Below, in pieces: positions 1 through 8,206 of a stretch of DNA of 26,011 nucleotides (position 1 is its first letter; each line of letters starts with the position of its first letter). The notes beneath the pieces are model-generated. The model worked only from the letters and a program-made list of their open reading frames with translations. It was not told where the DNA came from and ran no database searches. The DNA is taken from contig DASRJO010000205.1 of NCBI GenBank assembly GCA_035649435.1, positions 1 to 26,011 on the forward strand, in the 5' to 3' direction. The position numbers were made by a program, and so were the translations under genes. Source of the stretch: DASRJW01 sp035649435 (GTDB lineage Bacteria; Krumholzibacteriota; Krumholzibacteriia; G020349025).

Positions 1-142
1 TGTCGACGCTGCCTGAGAGGTGCAGATAGTCCGTGTATTGAATACACGTCTGCATCCCTGGCGGACCCATCACATCGTCCTTCCCGCACGACGGGACAGC
101 CAACATGAACGATGCGAGAAGAACCGGAGCCACTCTGCTCAT
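1..142 (-). CDS. Lipoprotein N-terminus, cut by the left edge
   Basis: Only the first 47 codons are inside the window. The reading frame starts at an ATG whose complement is at 140-142, preceded by an AGGTGG-type ribosome binding site 4-7 bases upstream. The start MSRVAPVLLASFMLAVPSC is a hydrophobic signal sequence ending in Val-Pro-Ser-Cys, an imperfect lipobox, with Cys19 as the likely lipidated residue. The mature part starts GKDDVMGPPG and runs to YTDYLHLSGSVD at the edge. From memory, this opening resembles lipoproteins of Eisenbacteria-like genomes that carry LVIVD-type propeller repeats; that is a guess, since no repeat lies in the window. It follows the response regulator gene on the same strand after 123 bases. 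The coding call is moderate because so little is visible. Confidence 0.5.
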   Translation of the reverse strand, partial: MSRVAPVLLASFMLAVPSCGKDDVMGPPGMQTCIQYTDYLHLSGSVD

Positions 143-265
143 GGCACCACCTGCCTGCCCCAAAGACGACGACCGGGGATGGTGATGATACTCCATGCTC
201 ACGGATATGGATCGTATTGCGTTCCCAGAGACTGCCTGTCGAAGCCGACTCAAAAACCACACGCA

Positions 266-1003
266 TCACGCGCCGAGTTGACGCAGATCCTTCGCGCGGT
301 TACGGCTCACCACGAGGCGTGTGCCGTCTGTGAGCACGGCCGCGAGCTGCCCTTTGCCGTGACGGCGAAATGCCTTCACGTGGTCCAAGTTGACGATGTG
401 CGTGCGGTGGATGCGGACGAAACGCTGCGGCTCCAGCCGTGTCTCGAGATGATTGAGCGACAGATGGAGCTCGTGGCGTGCTTGCCCGACATGCGCCGTC
501 ACGTAATCGCCTTGTGCTTCGAACCAGGAGACTTCCTCGACCGCCACCGGAATGATGCCGCCGCCCGAACGCACGAACAGCCGGCTCATGGGGCCAGTGC
601 TCATGGCCTCGCGGAAGCGGTCGAAGGCCGAAGCAGCGTGCGGCTCGCCGAACGCGGCACGGACGCGCTCGAGCGTCGTGGAAAGGCGCTCGGGCCCGAA
701 CGGCTTCAGCAGGTAGTCCAAGGCACCGAGCTCGAACGCCGTCACCGCATGCTGCGCGAATGCCGTGGTGAAGACGACAGCCGGTTGATGCTGCACGCGC
801 TGGAGCACCTCGGTACCGAGGAAGCCCGGCATCTGGATATCGAGGAAGACGAGCTCGGGACGCAGCGCGTCGATGGCTTCCACGGTCGCCGGGCCGTTCG
901 CGGCTTCGCCGATGCACGAGATCCACTCGACACGCGCGAGCATGTCGCGCAGACCGGCGCGCGCGACTGGTTCGTCGTCGGCGATGAGCACCGAGACCTT
1001 CAA
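266..1003 (-). CDS. LytTR-family response regulator
   Basis: Two-component response regulator of the LytR/AlgR type, cytoplasmic, predicted to bind DNA direct repeats when phosphorylated by the kinase encoded just upstream. From the chosen start the protein has 245 residues: a receiver domain (about 1-120) with acidic pocket Asp9/Asp10, phospho-acceptor Asp55 in FLDIQMPG, Thr80 and Lys100, then a LytTR DNA-binding domain (about 145-245) with the typical FVRIHRTHIVNLDHV and LVVSRNRAK segments. The TTG at 1001-1003 is preferred: it puts the N-terminus right before VSVLIADDEP, lies 4 bases after the kinase stop codon, and has AAGG 8 bases upstream. Longer in-frame starts would run into the kinase gene and add non-homologous sequence. 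It forms an operon with the kinase. Confidence 0.92.
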   Translation of the reverse strand: MKVSVLIADDEPVARAGLRDMLARVEWISCIGEAANGPATVEAIDALRPELVFLDIQMPGFLGTEVLQRVQHQPAVVFTTAFAQHAVTAFELGALDYLLKPFGPERLSTTLERVRAAFGEPHAASAFDRFREAMSTGPMSRLFVRSGGGIIPVAVEEVSWFEAQGDYVTAHVGQARHELHLSLNHLETRLEPQRFVRIHRTHIVNLDHVKAFRRHGKGQLAAVLTDGTRLVVSRNRAKDLRQLGA

Positions 1004-1007
1004 CGGA

Positions 1008-2036
1008 TCAGCCTTCTTCCTTCGGGGCTTGCGGAATGACGAGCGACGCCGTGAACCCGCCGCTAGGTCCCGGGGCGGCTTCGAGGCGTGCGTGCTCGTG
1101 GTACAGAGCGGACAGTCGTTCACGGAGTCGAGAGAGACCGGTCCCATTGTTGCCGGCGAGTGCTTCCGCGGGTGCGCCCACTCCCGTGTCTTGCACCGTC
1201 AAGGTCAGCAGTCCCCGGTCCACGCGACCCATGACCGTGATCTCGGTGGGCTCGACACGCGGCATGGCGCCATGGCGCACGGCGTTCTCGACCAGAGTTT
1301 GCAGCGCGAACGACGGCAGCCGTGCGCCGCACGCTTCCTCGGTTAGATCGACATGCACCCGGAGTCGATCGCCGAAGCGGATGCGCTCGATCTCCAAGTA
1401 GCGCTCCACGAACGCCCATTCCTCGGCGAGCGACACCAGGTCGCGATCCTCTTCGATGGTCGTGCGCAGCAGGCCGGCGATCTGCTCGGCCGCCTGCGCC
1501 GCGCGGCTCGGCTCGCGCGGGATGAGCTGCACCACCGTGTGCAGTGCGTTGAACAGGAAGTGCGGGTTGAGCTGCGAGCGGAGCGCTGCGAGCTGAGACC
1601 GCGCGGCGATCGCCTCGATGCGCGCGGCGCGTTCCGTCGCCTGGTTGGCATACGTCACGCCCGCGACCATGACGTACAGCCACACGCCGAGGACGAGGAA
1701 CGGGCCGATGCCGATGCCGATCACGATCACGAGCTCGCCGCGCTGGAGGCTCTCGATCAAGCTGTTGAGCAGCACCCATGCGACGGCGAAGAGTGCAGCG
1801 GCTCCCAAGTGCGCGAGCATGAACACGGGACGCATCGGGTGCGGCCACGTCAGATGAAGCGTCAGTTTGTGGATGGCAAGGCCCAGGACAGCGGCGGCAG
1901 CGATCATGCGTGTCGCGGCGATCAAGGCGCTCAAAAACGTGATTCCTGGATGCGCCGTGAGCAGGAGAGTGAGAAACAGCGCCCACACCGGTGTCCAGCC
2001 GATGAGGAGCTGCAGCCATATCCAGGGTCGTGTCAT
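1008..2036 (-). CDS. LytS/YehU-type sensor histidine kinase
   Basis: Membrane sensor kinase of the His_kinase (LytS) family, partner of the LytTR regulator that follows 4 bases after its stop. With the ATG at 2034-2036 it has 342 residues. The N-terminal third is four predicted membrane helices (WIWLQLLIGWTPVWALF; FLSALIAATRMIAAAAVLGLA; VFMLAHLGAAALFAVAWVLL; VIVIGIGIGPFLVLGVWLYV), without an obvious extracellular sensor domain. The phosphorylation motif LNPHFLFNALH is near residue 157, followed by the N-box LVENAVRHG and G-boxes DTGVGAP and GTGLSRLRERL of the ATPase domain. The signal sensed cannot be told. A longer start at 2090 is possible but adds non-hydrophobic, low-similarity sequence. 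Two 9-bp direct repeats lie 65-90 bases upstream of the start and could be an autoregulatory site. Confidence 0.92.
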   Translation of the reverse strand: MTRPWIWLQLLIGWTPVWALFLTLLLTAHPGITFLSALIAATRMIAAAAVLGLAIHKLTLHLTWPHPMRPVFMLAHLGAAALFAVAWVLLNSLIESLQRGELVIVIGIGIGPFLVLGVWLYVMVAGVTYANQATERAARIEAIAARSQLAALRSQLNPHFLFNALHTVVQLIPREPSRAAQAAEQIAGLLRTTIEEDRDLVSLAEEWAFVERYLEIERIRFGDRLRVHVDLTEEACGARLPSFALQTLVENAVRHGAMPRVEPTEITVMGRVDRGLLTLTVQDTGVGAPAEALAGNNGTGLSRLRERLSALYHEHARLEAAPGPSGGFTASLVIPQAPKEEG

Positions 2037-2100
2037 GACGGCTTGGATTCTCGCGTTTGTGGCGGACCGAGGGCAAGTGCGCCCATGCACGGGCGGCGCC

Positions 2101-2132
2101 GTACACGGTTCCCGGCGTACACGGTCGCCGGA
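2101..2132. repeat. Two tandem 16-bp units between DUF1579 gene and lytS-type gene
   Basis: The 9-mer GTACACGGT occurs at 2101-2109 and again at 2117-2125, in tandem units of 16 bp (GTACACGGTTCCCGGC and GTACACGGTCGCCGGA). On the minus strand this reads ACCGTGTAC-7 bases-ACCGTGTAC. The first five bases fit the LytTR half-site pattern ACCGTT, but the 16-bp spacing is shorter than the usual two helical turns. It could be an operator of the kinase-regulator operon or simply one more post-stop tandem repeat like others in the window. Confidence 0.5.
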
Positions 2133-2147
2133 AGGTGACCCGCGCGG

Positions 2148-2744
2148 TCAGCGCGGGGCGCTGGCAGAGACACGCTTGGCTTCGATTTTCAGGAACTCCT
2201 CGATCCAGGTACGGCCGTCATCGTACGAGCGATCTTGCTGCAAGCGGAAGCCGTTCGCCGAGATGTCGTGGAAGCGCGTGCGGGTCTTATAAGCTCGACC
2301 ATCTGCATCCGTCCCTTGGCTACTCACGTGCATTGCGTCATCGCGCCATTCGCCGGTGGCCGAAAGGACGGTGGAACGATACACGTCGACCAACGAGAGC
2401 TTCCATTGCCGCGCAGTCGGGTCGTACATGCGCACGCAATGCGTGAATGCGCGCGGGTTTCCCGACTCGTCGGTGAGTCGCAGCTCATCCTCGATGCCCC
2501 AGCCATCCAGCGCACGCCATGCCTTCCACGTCCCTGGGAATTTCGGGCTCCCGTGGATGCGCGCCGCCAAGCCCTCGACACGCGGTTGCGCCACGATCTC
2601 CCATTGCCCAACGAGGAAATCGAACTGGGATGCCTCGCGCGGCGCGGTGCGAGTGGGTGGCGGCGAGCCGTGGCCGTGCTGCGCCGCAGCTGGCGCGGCA
2701 AGCGCGAGGAGCACGAGCAAGGCGGAGTGTGTGCGGACGCGCAT
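2148..2744 (-). CDS. Secreted DUF1579-family protein
   Basis: A 198-residue exported protein of unknown function. Residues 1-21 form a clear signal peptide (MRVRTHSALLVLLALAAPAAAQ, cleavage near AAA|Q). The rest carries the DUF1579 signature: FDFLVGQWEIVAQP near residue 41 (the common 'fLvGtWe' opening), a central GWGIEDELRLTDESG strand region, and the later GEWRDDAMHV and RTRFHDISANGFRLQQDRSYDDG segments. DUF1579 proteins are predicted calycin-like β-barrels; no reaction is established. The start is supported by a GGGAGGA ribosome binding site 5 bases upstream. It lies upstream of the histidine kinase gene on the same strand with a 111-base gap, so co-transcription is possible but not shown. 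Confidence 0.85.
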   Translation of the reverse strand: MRVRTHSALLVLLALAAPAAAQHGHGSPPPTRTAPREASQFDFLVGQWEIVAQPRVEGLAARIHGSPKFPGTWKAWRALDGWGIEDELRLTDESGNPRAFTHCVRMYDPTARQWKLSLVDVYRSTVLSATGEWRDDAMHVSSQGTDADGRAYKTRTRFHDISANGFRLQQDRSYDDGRTWIEEFLKIEAKRVSASAPR

Positions 2745-2889
2745 GGAATCCTCCCGTGGATGGCTCCACGTTGGAGCCTACCGCGGCCAGCGCGCATGCG
2801 GGGCGGTTTTTCGCCGAACGGTCTCATGATCCAGCCGAACGGGGCGTCGATTCGGCATCTGCGGCGCGTCGCTCGCGTATGGTGGAGGC

Positions 2890-3579
2890 ATGAGCCAACC
2901 ACTGATCGTCCTGCGTCATGTGAGCAAGAACTACCGCACCGCTGCAGGTGACTTCACGGCGCTCGCGGACCTCGATCTCCACATCGACGCGCGTGCCTTC
3001 GTCGTCGTGGTGGGGCAATCCGGCAGCGGCAAGTCGACGCTGTTGAACCTGCTCGCGGGGATCGACCGGCCCACGCGTGGCGAAGTGATCGTGGGGGATA
3101 CGGCCGTCCATACGCTGTCAGAGCGCGCGATGTCGACATGGCGCGGGCGCAGTGTCGGCATCGTGTTCCAGTTCTTTCAACTATTGCCGACGCTCACGGC
3201 GGCGGAGAACGTCCTGCTGCCCATGGATTTCTGCGGCACTTGGCCGGCGCGCGAGCGCTGGGACCGGGCACTCGAACTCCTGGAACGTTGCGGCGTCGCC
3301 GATCAGGCGCACAAGCTGCCCGCGACATTGTCAGGCGGGCAGCAGCAGCGGGTGGCCGTCGCGCGTGCGCTCGCCAACGCACCGGCGCTGTTGCTCGCGG
3401 ACGAGCCCACCGGGAATCTCGATTCCCGCACGTCCGAGACGATGCTGGAGTTGTTCGCGGACCTGGTCCAGGAGGGGCAAACGGTCGTGATGGTCACGCA
3501 CGAGCGCGGTGCCCAGCGCTACGCTTCCCGCACGATCACGTTGGCCGATGGCCGCGTCGTGGCCTCCCATGCAGAGTGA
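2890..3579 (+). CDS. ABC transporter ATP-binding protein (LolD/MacB/YbbA type)
   Basis: Cytoplasmic ATPase of 229 residues that pairs with the permease overlapping its 3' end. Visible motifs: Walker A GQSGSGKST (42-50), Q-loop Gln94 in IVFQFFQLLP, signature LSGGQQQRVAVARAL (147-161), Walker B LLLADEPTGNLD (167-178) and switch His204 in MVTHERG. The 'FQFFQLLPTLTAAENVLLP' stretch is characteristic of the LolD/MacB/FtsE/YbbA subgroup, which drives mechanical work or lipoprotein/peptide extrusion rather than classical import. Length is normal for the group. A TATGGT hexamer ends 6 bases before the ATG, so the transcript may have almost no leader. The divergent neighbour is the DUF1579 gene 145 bases away. 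Confidence 0.93.
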   Translation: MSQPLIVLRHVSKNYRTAAGDFTALADLDLHIDARAFVVVVGQSGSGKSTLLNLLAGIDRPTRGEVIVGDTAVHTLSERAMSTWRGRSVGIVFQFFQLLPTLTAAENVLLPMDFCGTWPARERWDRALELLERCGVADQAHKLPATLSGGQQQRVAVARALANAPALLLADEPTGNLDSRTSETMLELFADLVQEGQTVVMVTHERGAQRYASRTITLADGRVVASHAE

Positions 3580-5980
3580 CGGCAAGCAGATCCGCCGCGG
3601 CCGAGCGCTGCTCGGCCCGCGCTGGACCAAGGTGCGACGCGATGTGCTGCAGCACAAAGTGCGCACAGTTCTCGTCGTGCTGGCCATCGCCATCGGGATC
3701 GTCGGCGCCGGAGCAGTGCTCGACACCTGGTCGTTGTTGCGGCGGGTGACACGCGGCGAGTTCGCGAGCAGCAACCCGGCATCGGCGACGCTCGATACCG
3801 AGTCGATCGACCCGGCGTTGCTGGAACGCATCCGCGCCATGCCGGCGATTCGTGATGTGCAGGCGCGGCGCACGGTGTTGGGCAGCGCCCGAACAGCGAG
3901 CGGTTGGCGCACGGCCATTTTCTTCGCCGTCGATGACTTCACCGCCATTCGCATCGGGATCGTGAAGCCGGAGTCCGGCGCCTGGCCGCCGCCCGACGGT
4001 GGGGTGGTGGTCGAAGCTTCGTCCGTGGAGTTCGCGGGCACGTCGGTGGGCGACTCGCTCTCGATTCAGCTGCGCGATGCGGTGCAACCACGAATGCTGC
4101 CGGTCGCGGGCATCGCGCGCGACGTCGGCCTCGCCCCGGGCTGGATGGAGCACGTCGTCTACGGCTTCGTGACACGCGCGACGTTGGCGCAACTGGGCGC
4201 GCCATCGTCGCTCGACGAACTGCAGATCATCGTCGCAAATCGCGGCCTCGACCGCGAGGGAGTGCGGCGAATCGCATTCGATGTGCGTGAGGTCATCGAG
4301 AGCACCGGCCGTGAAGTCACGAACGTGGATGTGCCGGTGCCGGGCCGGCATATTCATGCCGGCCAGATCGATTCGCTGCTCTTCACCCAAGGCGCATTTG
4401 GCGTCCTCGCGCTGCTCTTGAGCGGGTTCCTCGTCGTCAATCTGATCGCCGCGATGTTGGCAGGCCAGGTGCGCGAGATCGGCGTGATGAAGGCCATCGG
4501 CGCGCGTGAGGGACAGATCGCCTGGATGTACCTGGGTCTCGCGTTCGGCCTCGGGCTCGTCGCTTGCGCGGTCGCGCTCCCACTGGCTGCCTTCCTCGGC
4601 CAGCAATATGCCGAGTTCACCGCCGACATGCTCAACTTCGACATCGCCGGCTTCCGCATTCCGTCGCAAGTGATCCTGTTGCAGCTCGCAGTCGGTGCAC
4701 TCCTGCCGGTCGCAGCTGCGGCGATTCCGGTCACGCGCGGCTGCCGGATCTCGGTCAGTGAAGCGCTGCGCGACTTCGGCATCGATCACGTGTGCGGCAG
4801 CACGAACCGCAGACTGATGCGATACTCCCGCGGTTTGTCGCGGCCCATGCTGTTGTCTTTGCGCAACGCGTTCCGCCGCCGCCAGCGTATGATTCTCACT
4901 CTCACGACGCTCGCAGTCGGCGGCGCGGTCTACCTCGGATCCATCAATTTGCGCGCGTCGATTCGCGGCTCGGTGGACCTGCTCTTCGAATCCATGCGCT
5001 TCGACATGGTCCTGCGCTTCGATCGATCCTGGCCGGCCGACAGCCTCGAAGCCGCCATCGCCGCCGTGCCCGGAGTGGCGCAGGTCGAGGCGTGGGGCGG
5101 AACGCAGGCGGCGTTCGCCGGGCCGGATAGCATGTTGGGCAACACCTTCCCGCTCAGCGCCCCGCCCGCTGCATCGCGATTGTTCGTTCCTTCCTTGCGC
5201 AAGGGCAGAGGGCTCGAGCCTGGTGACGGCAACACATTGGTAGTGAATCGGCGATTGCTCGCGGACGAGCCGCGGCTCGCCCTCGGTAGCGAAGTGATGC
5301 TGCTCATCAACGGCCAGACGGCGCGCTGGCGCGTAGTCGGCGTCGTCGACACGGGGCCTTCGCCGGCGGCCTACACCTGGCGGGAGACTCTAGCCAAGGT
5401 GACCGGGGATAACCGGATGGATCGTGCCGTCGTCGAGAGCACGGTCGGCGGTGCCGCATCGCAGCTCGAGCTCGTCCAGCGCTTGCGCACGGAGCTCGAA
5501 AGCCAGGGCTTCGCGATCCAAACGAGTCAGCTCATGGAGCAGAGCAGGCGTGTGATGGAAGATCACTTGCTCATGGTCGCGGGGTTCTTGGGAGTCATGT
5601 CGCAGCTCATGATCGTGGTCGGCGGACTAGGCCTGGCGTCGACGATGAGCCTCTCTGTTCTCGAGCGCACGCGGGAGATCGGCGTCCTGCGCGCGATCGG
5701 CGCTTCGCACCGCGCCATTCTCACGATGATTCAATTCGAGGGGCTCGTCGTTGCCATCGCGAGCTGGATCCTCGCGCTGCCGCTCTCGATCCCCATGAGC
5801 GTCGTGCTCGGCAAAGCGTTCGGACGCATCATGCTTCCCGTTCCCGTCATCCTCGTCCCCGAGCCGAGCGGCGTCCTGCGCTGGTTGGCGGTCGCGCTCG
5901 TCGTCTCGATCGCCGCCTGCGCCTGGCCCGCTTTGCGCGCCACGCGCATCACGACCGCTGCCGCGCTCGCCTACGAATGA
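3569..5980 (+). CDS. Large FtsX-type ABC permease with two FtsX modules
   Basis: Inner-membrane permease of 803 residues, partner of the preceding ATPase; the ATG at 3569 overlaps that gene by 11 bases, pointing to translational coupling. A first helix (VRTVLVVLAIAIGIVGAGAVL) leads into a periplasmic MacB_PCD-like domain, then a first FtsX block (ALLLSGFLVVNLIAAML, REIGVMKAIGAREGQI, then two helices). A second helix near residue 440 (MILTLTTLAVGGAVYLGSI) opens a second periplasmic domain and a second FtsX block (VGGLGLASTMSLSVLERTREIGVLRAIGAS). About ten membrane helices are expected. The sizes of both subunits match E. coli YbbA/YbbP as I recall them (228 and 804 residues) better than MacB, which has a fused ATPase. 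No membrane-fusion protein gene is adjacent. The substrate is unknown. Confidence 0.9.
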   Translation: MQSDGKQIRRGRALLGPRWTKVRRDVLQHKVRTVLVVLAIAIGIVGAGAVLDTWSLLRRVTRGEFASSNPASATLDTESIDPALLERIRAMPAIRDVQARRTVLGSARTASGWRTAIFFAVDDFTAIRIGIVKPESGAWPPPDGGVVVEASSVEFAGTSVGDSLSIQLRDAVQPRMLPVAGIARDVGLAPGWMEHVVYGFVTRATLAQLGAPSSLDELQIIVANRGLDREGVRRIAFDVREVIESTGREVTNVDVPVPGRHIHAGQIDSLLFTQGAFGVLALLLSGFLVVNLIAAMLAGQVREIGVMKAIGAREGQIAWMYLGLAFGLGLVACAVALPLAAFLGQQYAEFTADMLNFDIAGFRIPSQVILLQLAVGALLPVAAAAIPVTRGCRISVSEALRDFGIDHVCGSTNRRLMRYSRGLSRPMLLSLRNAFRRRQRMILTLTTLAVGGAVYLGSINLRASIRGSVDLLFESMRFDMVLRFDRSWPADSLEAAIAAVPGVAQVEAWGGTQAAFAGPDSMLGNTFPLSAPPAASRLFVPSLRKGRGLEPGDGNTLVVNRRLLADEPRLALGSEVMLLINGQTARWRVVGVVDTGPSPAAYTWRETLAKVTGDNRMDRAVVESTVGGAASQLELVQRLRTELESQGFAIQTSQLMEQSRRVMEDHLLMVAGFLGVMSQLMIVVGGLGLASTMSLSVLERTREIGVLRAIGASHRAILTMIQFEGLVVAIASWILALPLSIPMSVVLGKAFGRIMLPVPVILVPEPSGVLRWLAVALVVSIAACAWPALRATRITTAAALAYE

Positions 5981-6021
5981 ATGGCGCAGGCGCCGCGTCG
6001 AGCTCACGTGGGTGCAGCCAG

Positions 6022-6945
6022 TCACCGGAACAAGTTCTTGACCTGGCTCCAAGAGGTGCGCTCGACAGCGAGCACGCGCAGGTCCGAGGCGATCCAGATG
6101 TTGGCGTAGCCGGAGCGATCGGAAACGAACGCGATCTCCTTTCCATTCGGAGACCAGGCGGGGTCGCTGTCGTATCCAGGATCGTCAGTCACTTGGAAAA
6201 GTGCGCCATCTTCCACACGGACGACCCACACTTCCCAGTCGCCGCTCCGGTCGGAGCCGAAAGCGATGAAGCGACCGTCGGGCGACCACGCCGGCTCGTC
6301 GTCGGCTGCTGCGTCCTGTGTCAGCGCGCGAGGTTCACCGCCGCTCACGGGCACGATCCAAATGTCGCGCTGTCCGCCATGCGGCGTCGCATAGGCCAGC
6401 CACTGGCCGTCGGGGGACCACGCGGGACTGATCCCAGGAGCGCTGGGCGCCGGCGTGCCGCCCGTGGCGGGCATCATGCAGATGCCCCCGCAGCCTTCAT
6501 AAGCGATCTGCAGGCCATCGGGCGACCAGGCTGGTTTTCTCCCATACGTGTACAGGGGAACGAGTGTCGTATCCGCGACGTTGCCGATCCACAACTCGTT
6601 GGTGATCGTGAAGACGAGGCGATCTCCAGTCGGAGACCACGACGGCGACGAGACGACCATGTCGAGATAGCCAGGTGGTAGTTGGCTCGGGAACTGAGTC
6701 CCCCAGCCACCGTCCAGGTTCCCGACGAAAATATCCGCGAACAGGAAATTCCAATGTCCTGGTTCGACCCGCCAGTAGGTGTAGGCGAGACGTGATCCGT
6801 CAGGGGACCAGGCAGGCTCCCCAATTCCAGCGTCGTACCCGATGTCGAGCGTCGTGAGCTGGCGAAACGCGACGCCTGCCACGGGCGGCGCGACGAGCAC
6901 AAGCGTTGCGAGAAACACGAGTAGAAAGATGAACGGACGCAGCAT
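6022..6945 (-). CDS. Secreted TolB-like PD40 β-propeller protein
   Basis: A 307-residue exported protein. Residues 1-24 are a signal peptide (MLRPFIFLLVFLATLVLVAPPVAG). The remainder is a six-bladed WD40-like (PD40) propeller; six copies of the blade motif P-[AS]-WSP-[DTN]-G are visible, each followed by a hydrophobic strand such as SRLAYTY, DRLVFTI, QIAYEG, WLAYAT, FIAFGS and EIAFVS. This matches the C-terminal half of TolB, but the TolB N-terminal domain and tol-pal neighbours are absent, so a general periplasmic or surface binding role is more likely. The ATG at 6943-6945 is chosen because GAGGTG lies 8 bases upstream; a GTG six bases earlier would sit too near it. It converges with the permease gene, 41 bases away. 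Confidence 0.88.
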   Translation of the reverse strand: MLRPFIFLLVFLATLVLVAPPVAGVAFRQLTTLDIGYDAGIGEPAWSPDGSRLAYTYWRVEPGHWNFLFADIFVGNLDGGWGTQFPSQLPPGYLDMVVSSPSWSPTGDRLVFTITNELWIGNVADTTLVPLYTYGRKPAWSPDGLQIAYEGCGGICMMPATGGTPAPSAPGISPAWSPDGQWLAYATPHGGQRDIWIVPVSGGEPRALTQDAAADDEPAWSPDGRFIAFGSDRSGDWEVWVVRVEDGALFQVTDDPGYDSDPAWSPNGKEIAFVSDRSGYANIWIASDLRVLAVERTSWSQVKNLFR

Positions 6946-7198
6946 GAGCACATCACCTCATTGCGGACCGGGCGAACGCCGGCATCGCCTCGGCTCGAGG
7001 ACCTATGATTGTGCGCTCGAAGCAAGAGAAGTTCAAGACCCTTCTCGCGCCATGCCGCCCACGCCCTTCGGCATGCGGAGAATTACTTCGCAGCAGTCGC
7101 GTGTATCGGCCGGGGCAACGTAGGCTCTTGTCTTGGAAGCTGCGAGCCCGCACACTTGCGGTACCGGGCTCTTGATCCGTCCGCGTGGTAGCGATGAC

Positions 7199-7990
7199 AT
7201 GAACGTGCGACGACTGAGACTGTTGCTCTGTGTTGTCGGCCTGGTCGGGGCTGGGTTCTTTTTGGTTATCCATCCGAGCCGGCCGCTCACCATGTGGCAC
7301 AAGGCAGTCGACATTGTCTCGGCGGACGGCACGGTTCTCCGCGGAACGCTGTCGCTTCCTCGTTGGGTTCGGAGACCGGTACCGGCGGTCGTCATCGTTC
7401 ATGGGTCTGGCCCACGGACTCGGGACGATCTTCGCGGCGATGTACGCCGGCTCGTGCGTGAGGGATTCGGAGTGCTCGCCTATGACAAACGAGGGGTTGG
7501 GGCGTCGCAAGGGGTGTATCCGCGGAGCGACGCGATGGACTCCGAAGCAATCTTGCGATTGCTCGCGCAGGATGCAGCTGCCGCATTCGACCATGTTCGC
7601 CGGGAGAAAAGCATCGATCCCTCTCGACTCGGATTCTTTGGGGCGAGTCAGGCGGGTTGGATCATCCCGCTCGCTGCCCAACAACTGAGCCCGCAGCCGC
7701 GCTTTCACATTGTCCTCTCAGGTGCCGCGGTTTCAACCGGAGTCGAGGAGCTCTACAGTCAACTGACGGGCGACGGGCTCAGGGATCCCCAGCTGACTGA
7801 TCCGGCCGAAATCAAAGAACGAGTCGACGGCTTTACTGGCCCGAACGGATTTGATCCCGCACCCTTGCTCCAGGCGCTACAGGTGCCGACGTTGTGGTTG
7901 CTCGGTGAAAGAGACGAAAGCGTCCCTACGTTTGCAACAGTGCGCGCGATCGACTCGATCCGAGCGTTCGTAACCACTCCCACACCGTGA
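7199..7990 (+). CDS. α/β hydrolase, N-terminal part of a frameshifted gene
   Basis: Membrane-anchored or exported α/β hydrolase of the dienelactone-hydrolase/acyl-peptidase-like group. It starts MNVRRLRLLLCVVGLVGAGFF, an N-terminal anchor or signal. The core shows the oxyanion loop VVIVHGSGPRTRDD, the strand GFGVLAYDKRGVGASQG, the nucleophile elbow FFGASQAGWIIPLA (Ser of GASQAG) and the acid in LWLLGERDESVP. The frame ends in an odd tail (FVTTPTP, stop at 7988-7990) with no catalytic His. The His and the normal C-terminus are found in the next frame (see 7970-8115). A single missing base near 7969 explains this. The ribosome binding site is weak. No neighbouring gene suggests a substrate. Confidence 0.8.
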   Translation: MNVRRLRLLLCVVGLVGAGFFLVIHPSRPLTMWHKAVDIVSADGTVLRGTLSLPRWVRRPVPAVVIVHGSGPRTRDDLRGDVRRLVREGFGVLAYDKRGVGASQGVYPRSDAMDSEAILRLLAQDAAAAFDHVRREKSIDPSRLGFFGASQAGWIIPLAAQQLSPQPRFHIVLSGAAVSTGVEELYSQLTGDGLRDPQLTDPAEIKERVDGFTGPNGFDPAPLLQALQVPTLWLLGERDESVPTFATVRAIDSIRAFVTTPTP

Positions 7991-8115
7991 TCGTCTATGC
8001 AGAGGCTGATCACAGCCTGCGTAGCGTGAAAACAGGAGAGCCGGCGGCCCTCTGGGATGACATGCGTTCATGGTTACAGCAGAATGGACTCACGAATACC
8101 GCGAACGAAAGATAG
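7970..8115 (+). pseudogene. Displaced C-terminus of the α/β hydrolase (frameshift)
   Basis: Reading the frame that contains 7981-7983, the sequence continues HTVIVYAEADHSLRSVKTG, then ALWDDMRSWLQQNGL, and stops at TAG 8113-8115. ADHSL is the classic catalytic-His segment of this hydrolase family, and the end fits the usual C-terminal helix. Restoring one C at about 7969 (TTCGTAAC to TTCCGTAAC) would give IRAFRNHSHTVIVY and one intact protein of about 305 residues over 7199-8115. It may be a real inactivating mutation or an assembly or sequencing error. Confidence 0.85.
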
Positions 8116-8206
8116 CTCCCAGCAGTTGCAGGACGGTTCGATCACGAACTCTGGCCTGGGTGGCGGCGACCCTGTCGATCGCGAGAACCACGAAGCGGCT
8201 CTATTC

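Noticed and set aside
32..48. Palindrome CGTGTATT-G-AATACACG, looks like an operator
   Set aside because: It lies inside the lipoprotein reading frame (codons TCIQYTD on the minus strand), so a regulatory role is unlikely without other evidence.
6022..6945. Calling the propeller protein TolB
   Set aside because: It has only the PD40 repeats, no TolB N-terminal domain, and no tolQRA or pal genes nearby.
8116..8206. Small inverted repeats (GTTCG-ATCA-CGAAC) between convergent hydrolase and M28 genes
   Set aside because: Five-base stem without T-run; too weak to call a terminator.
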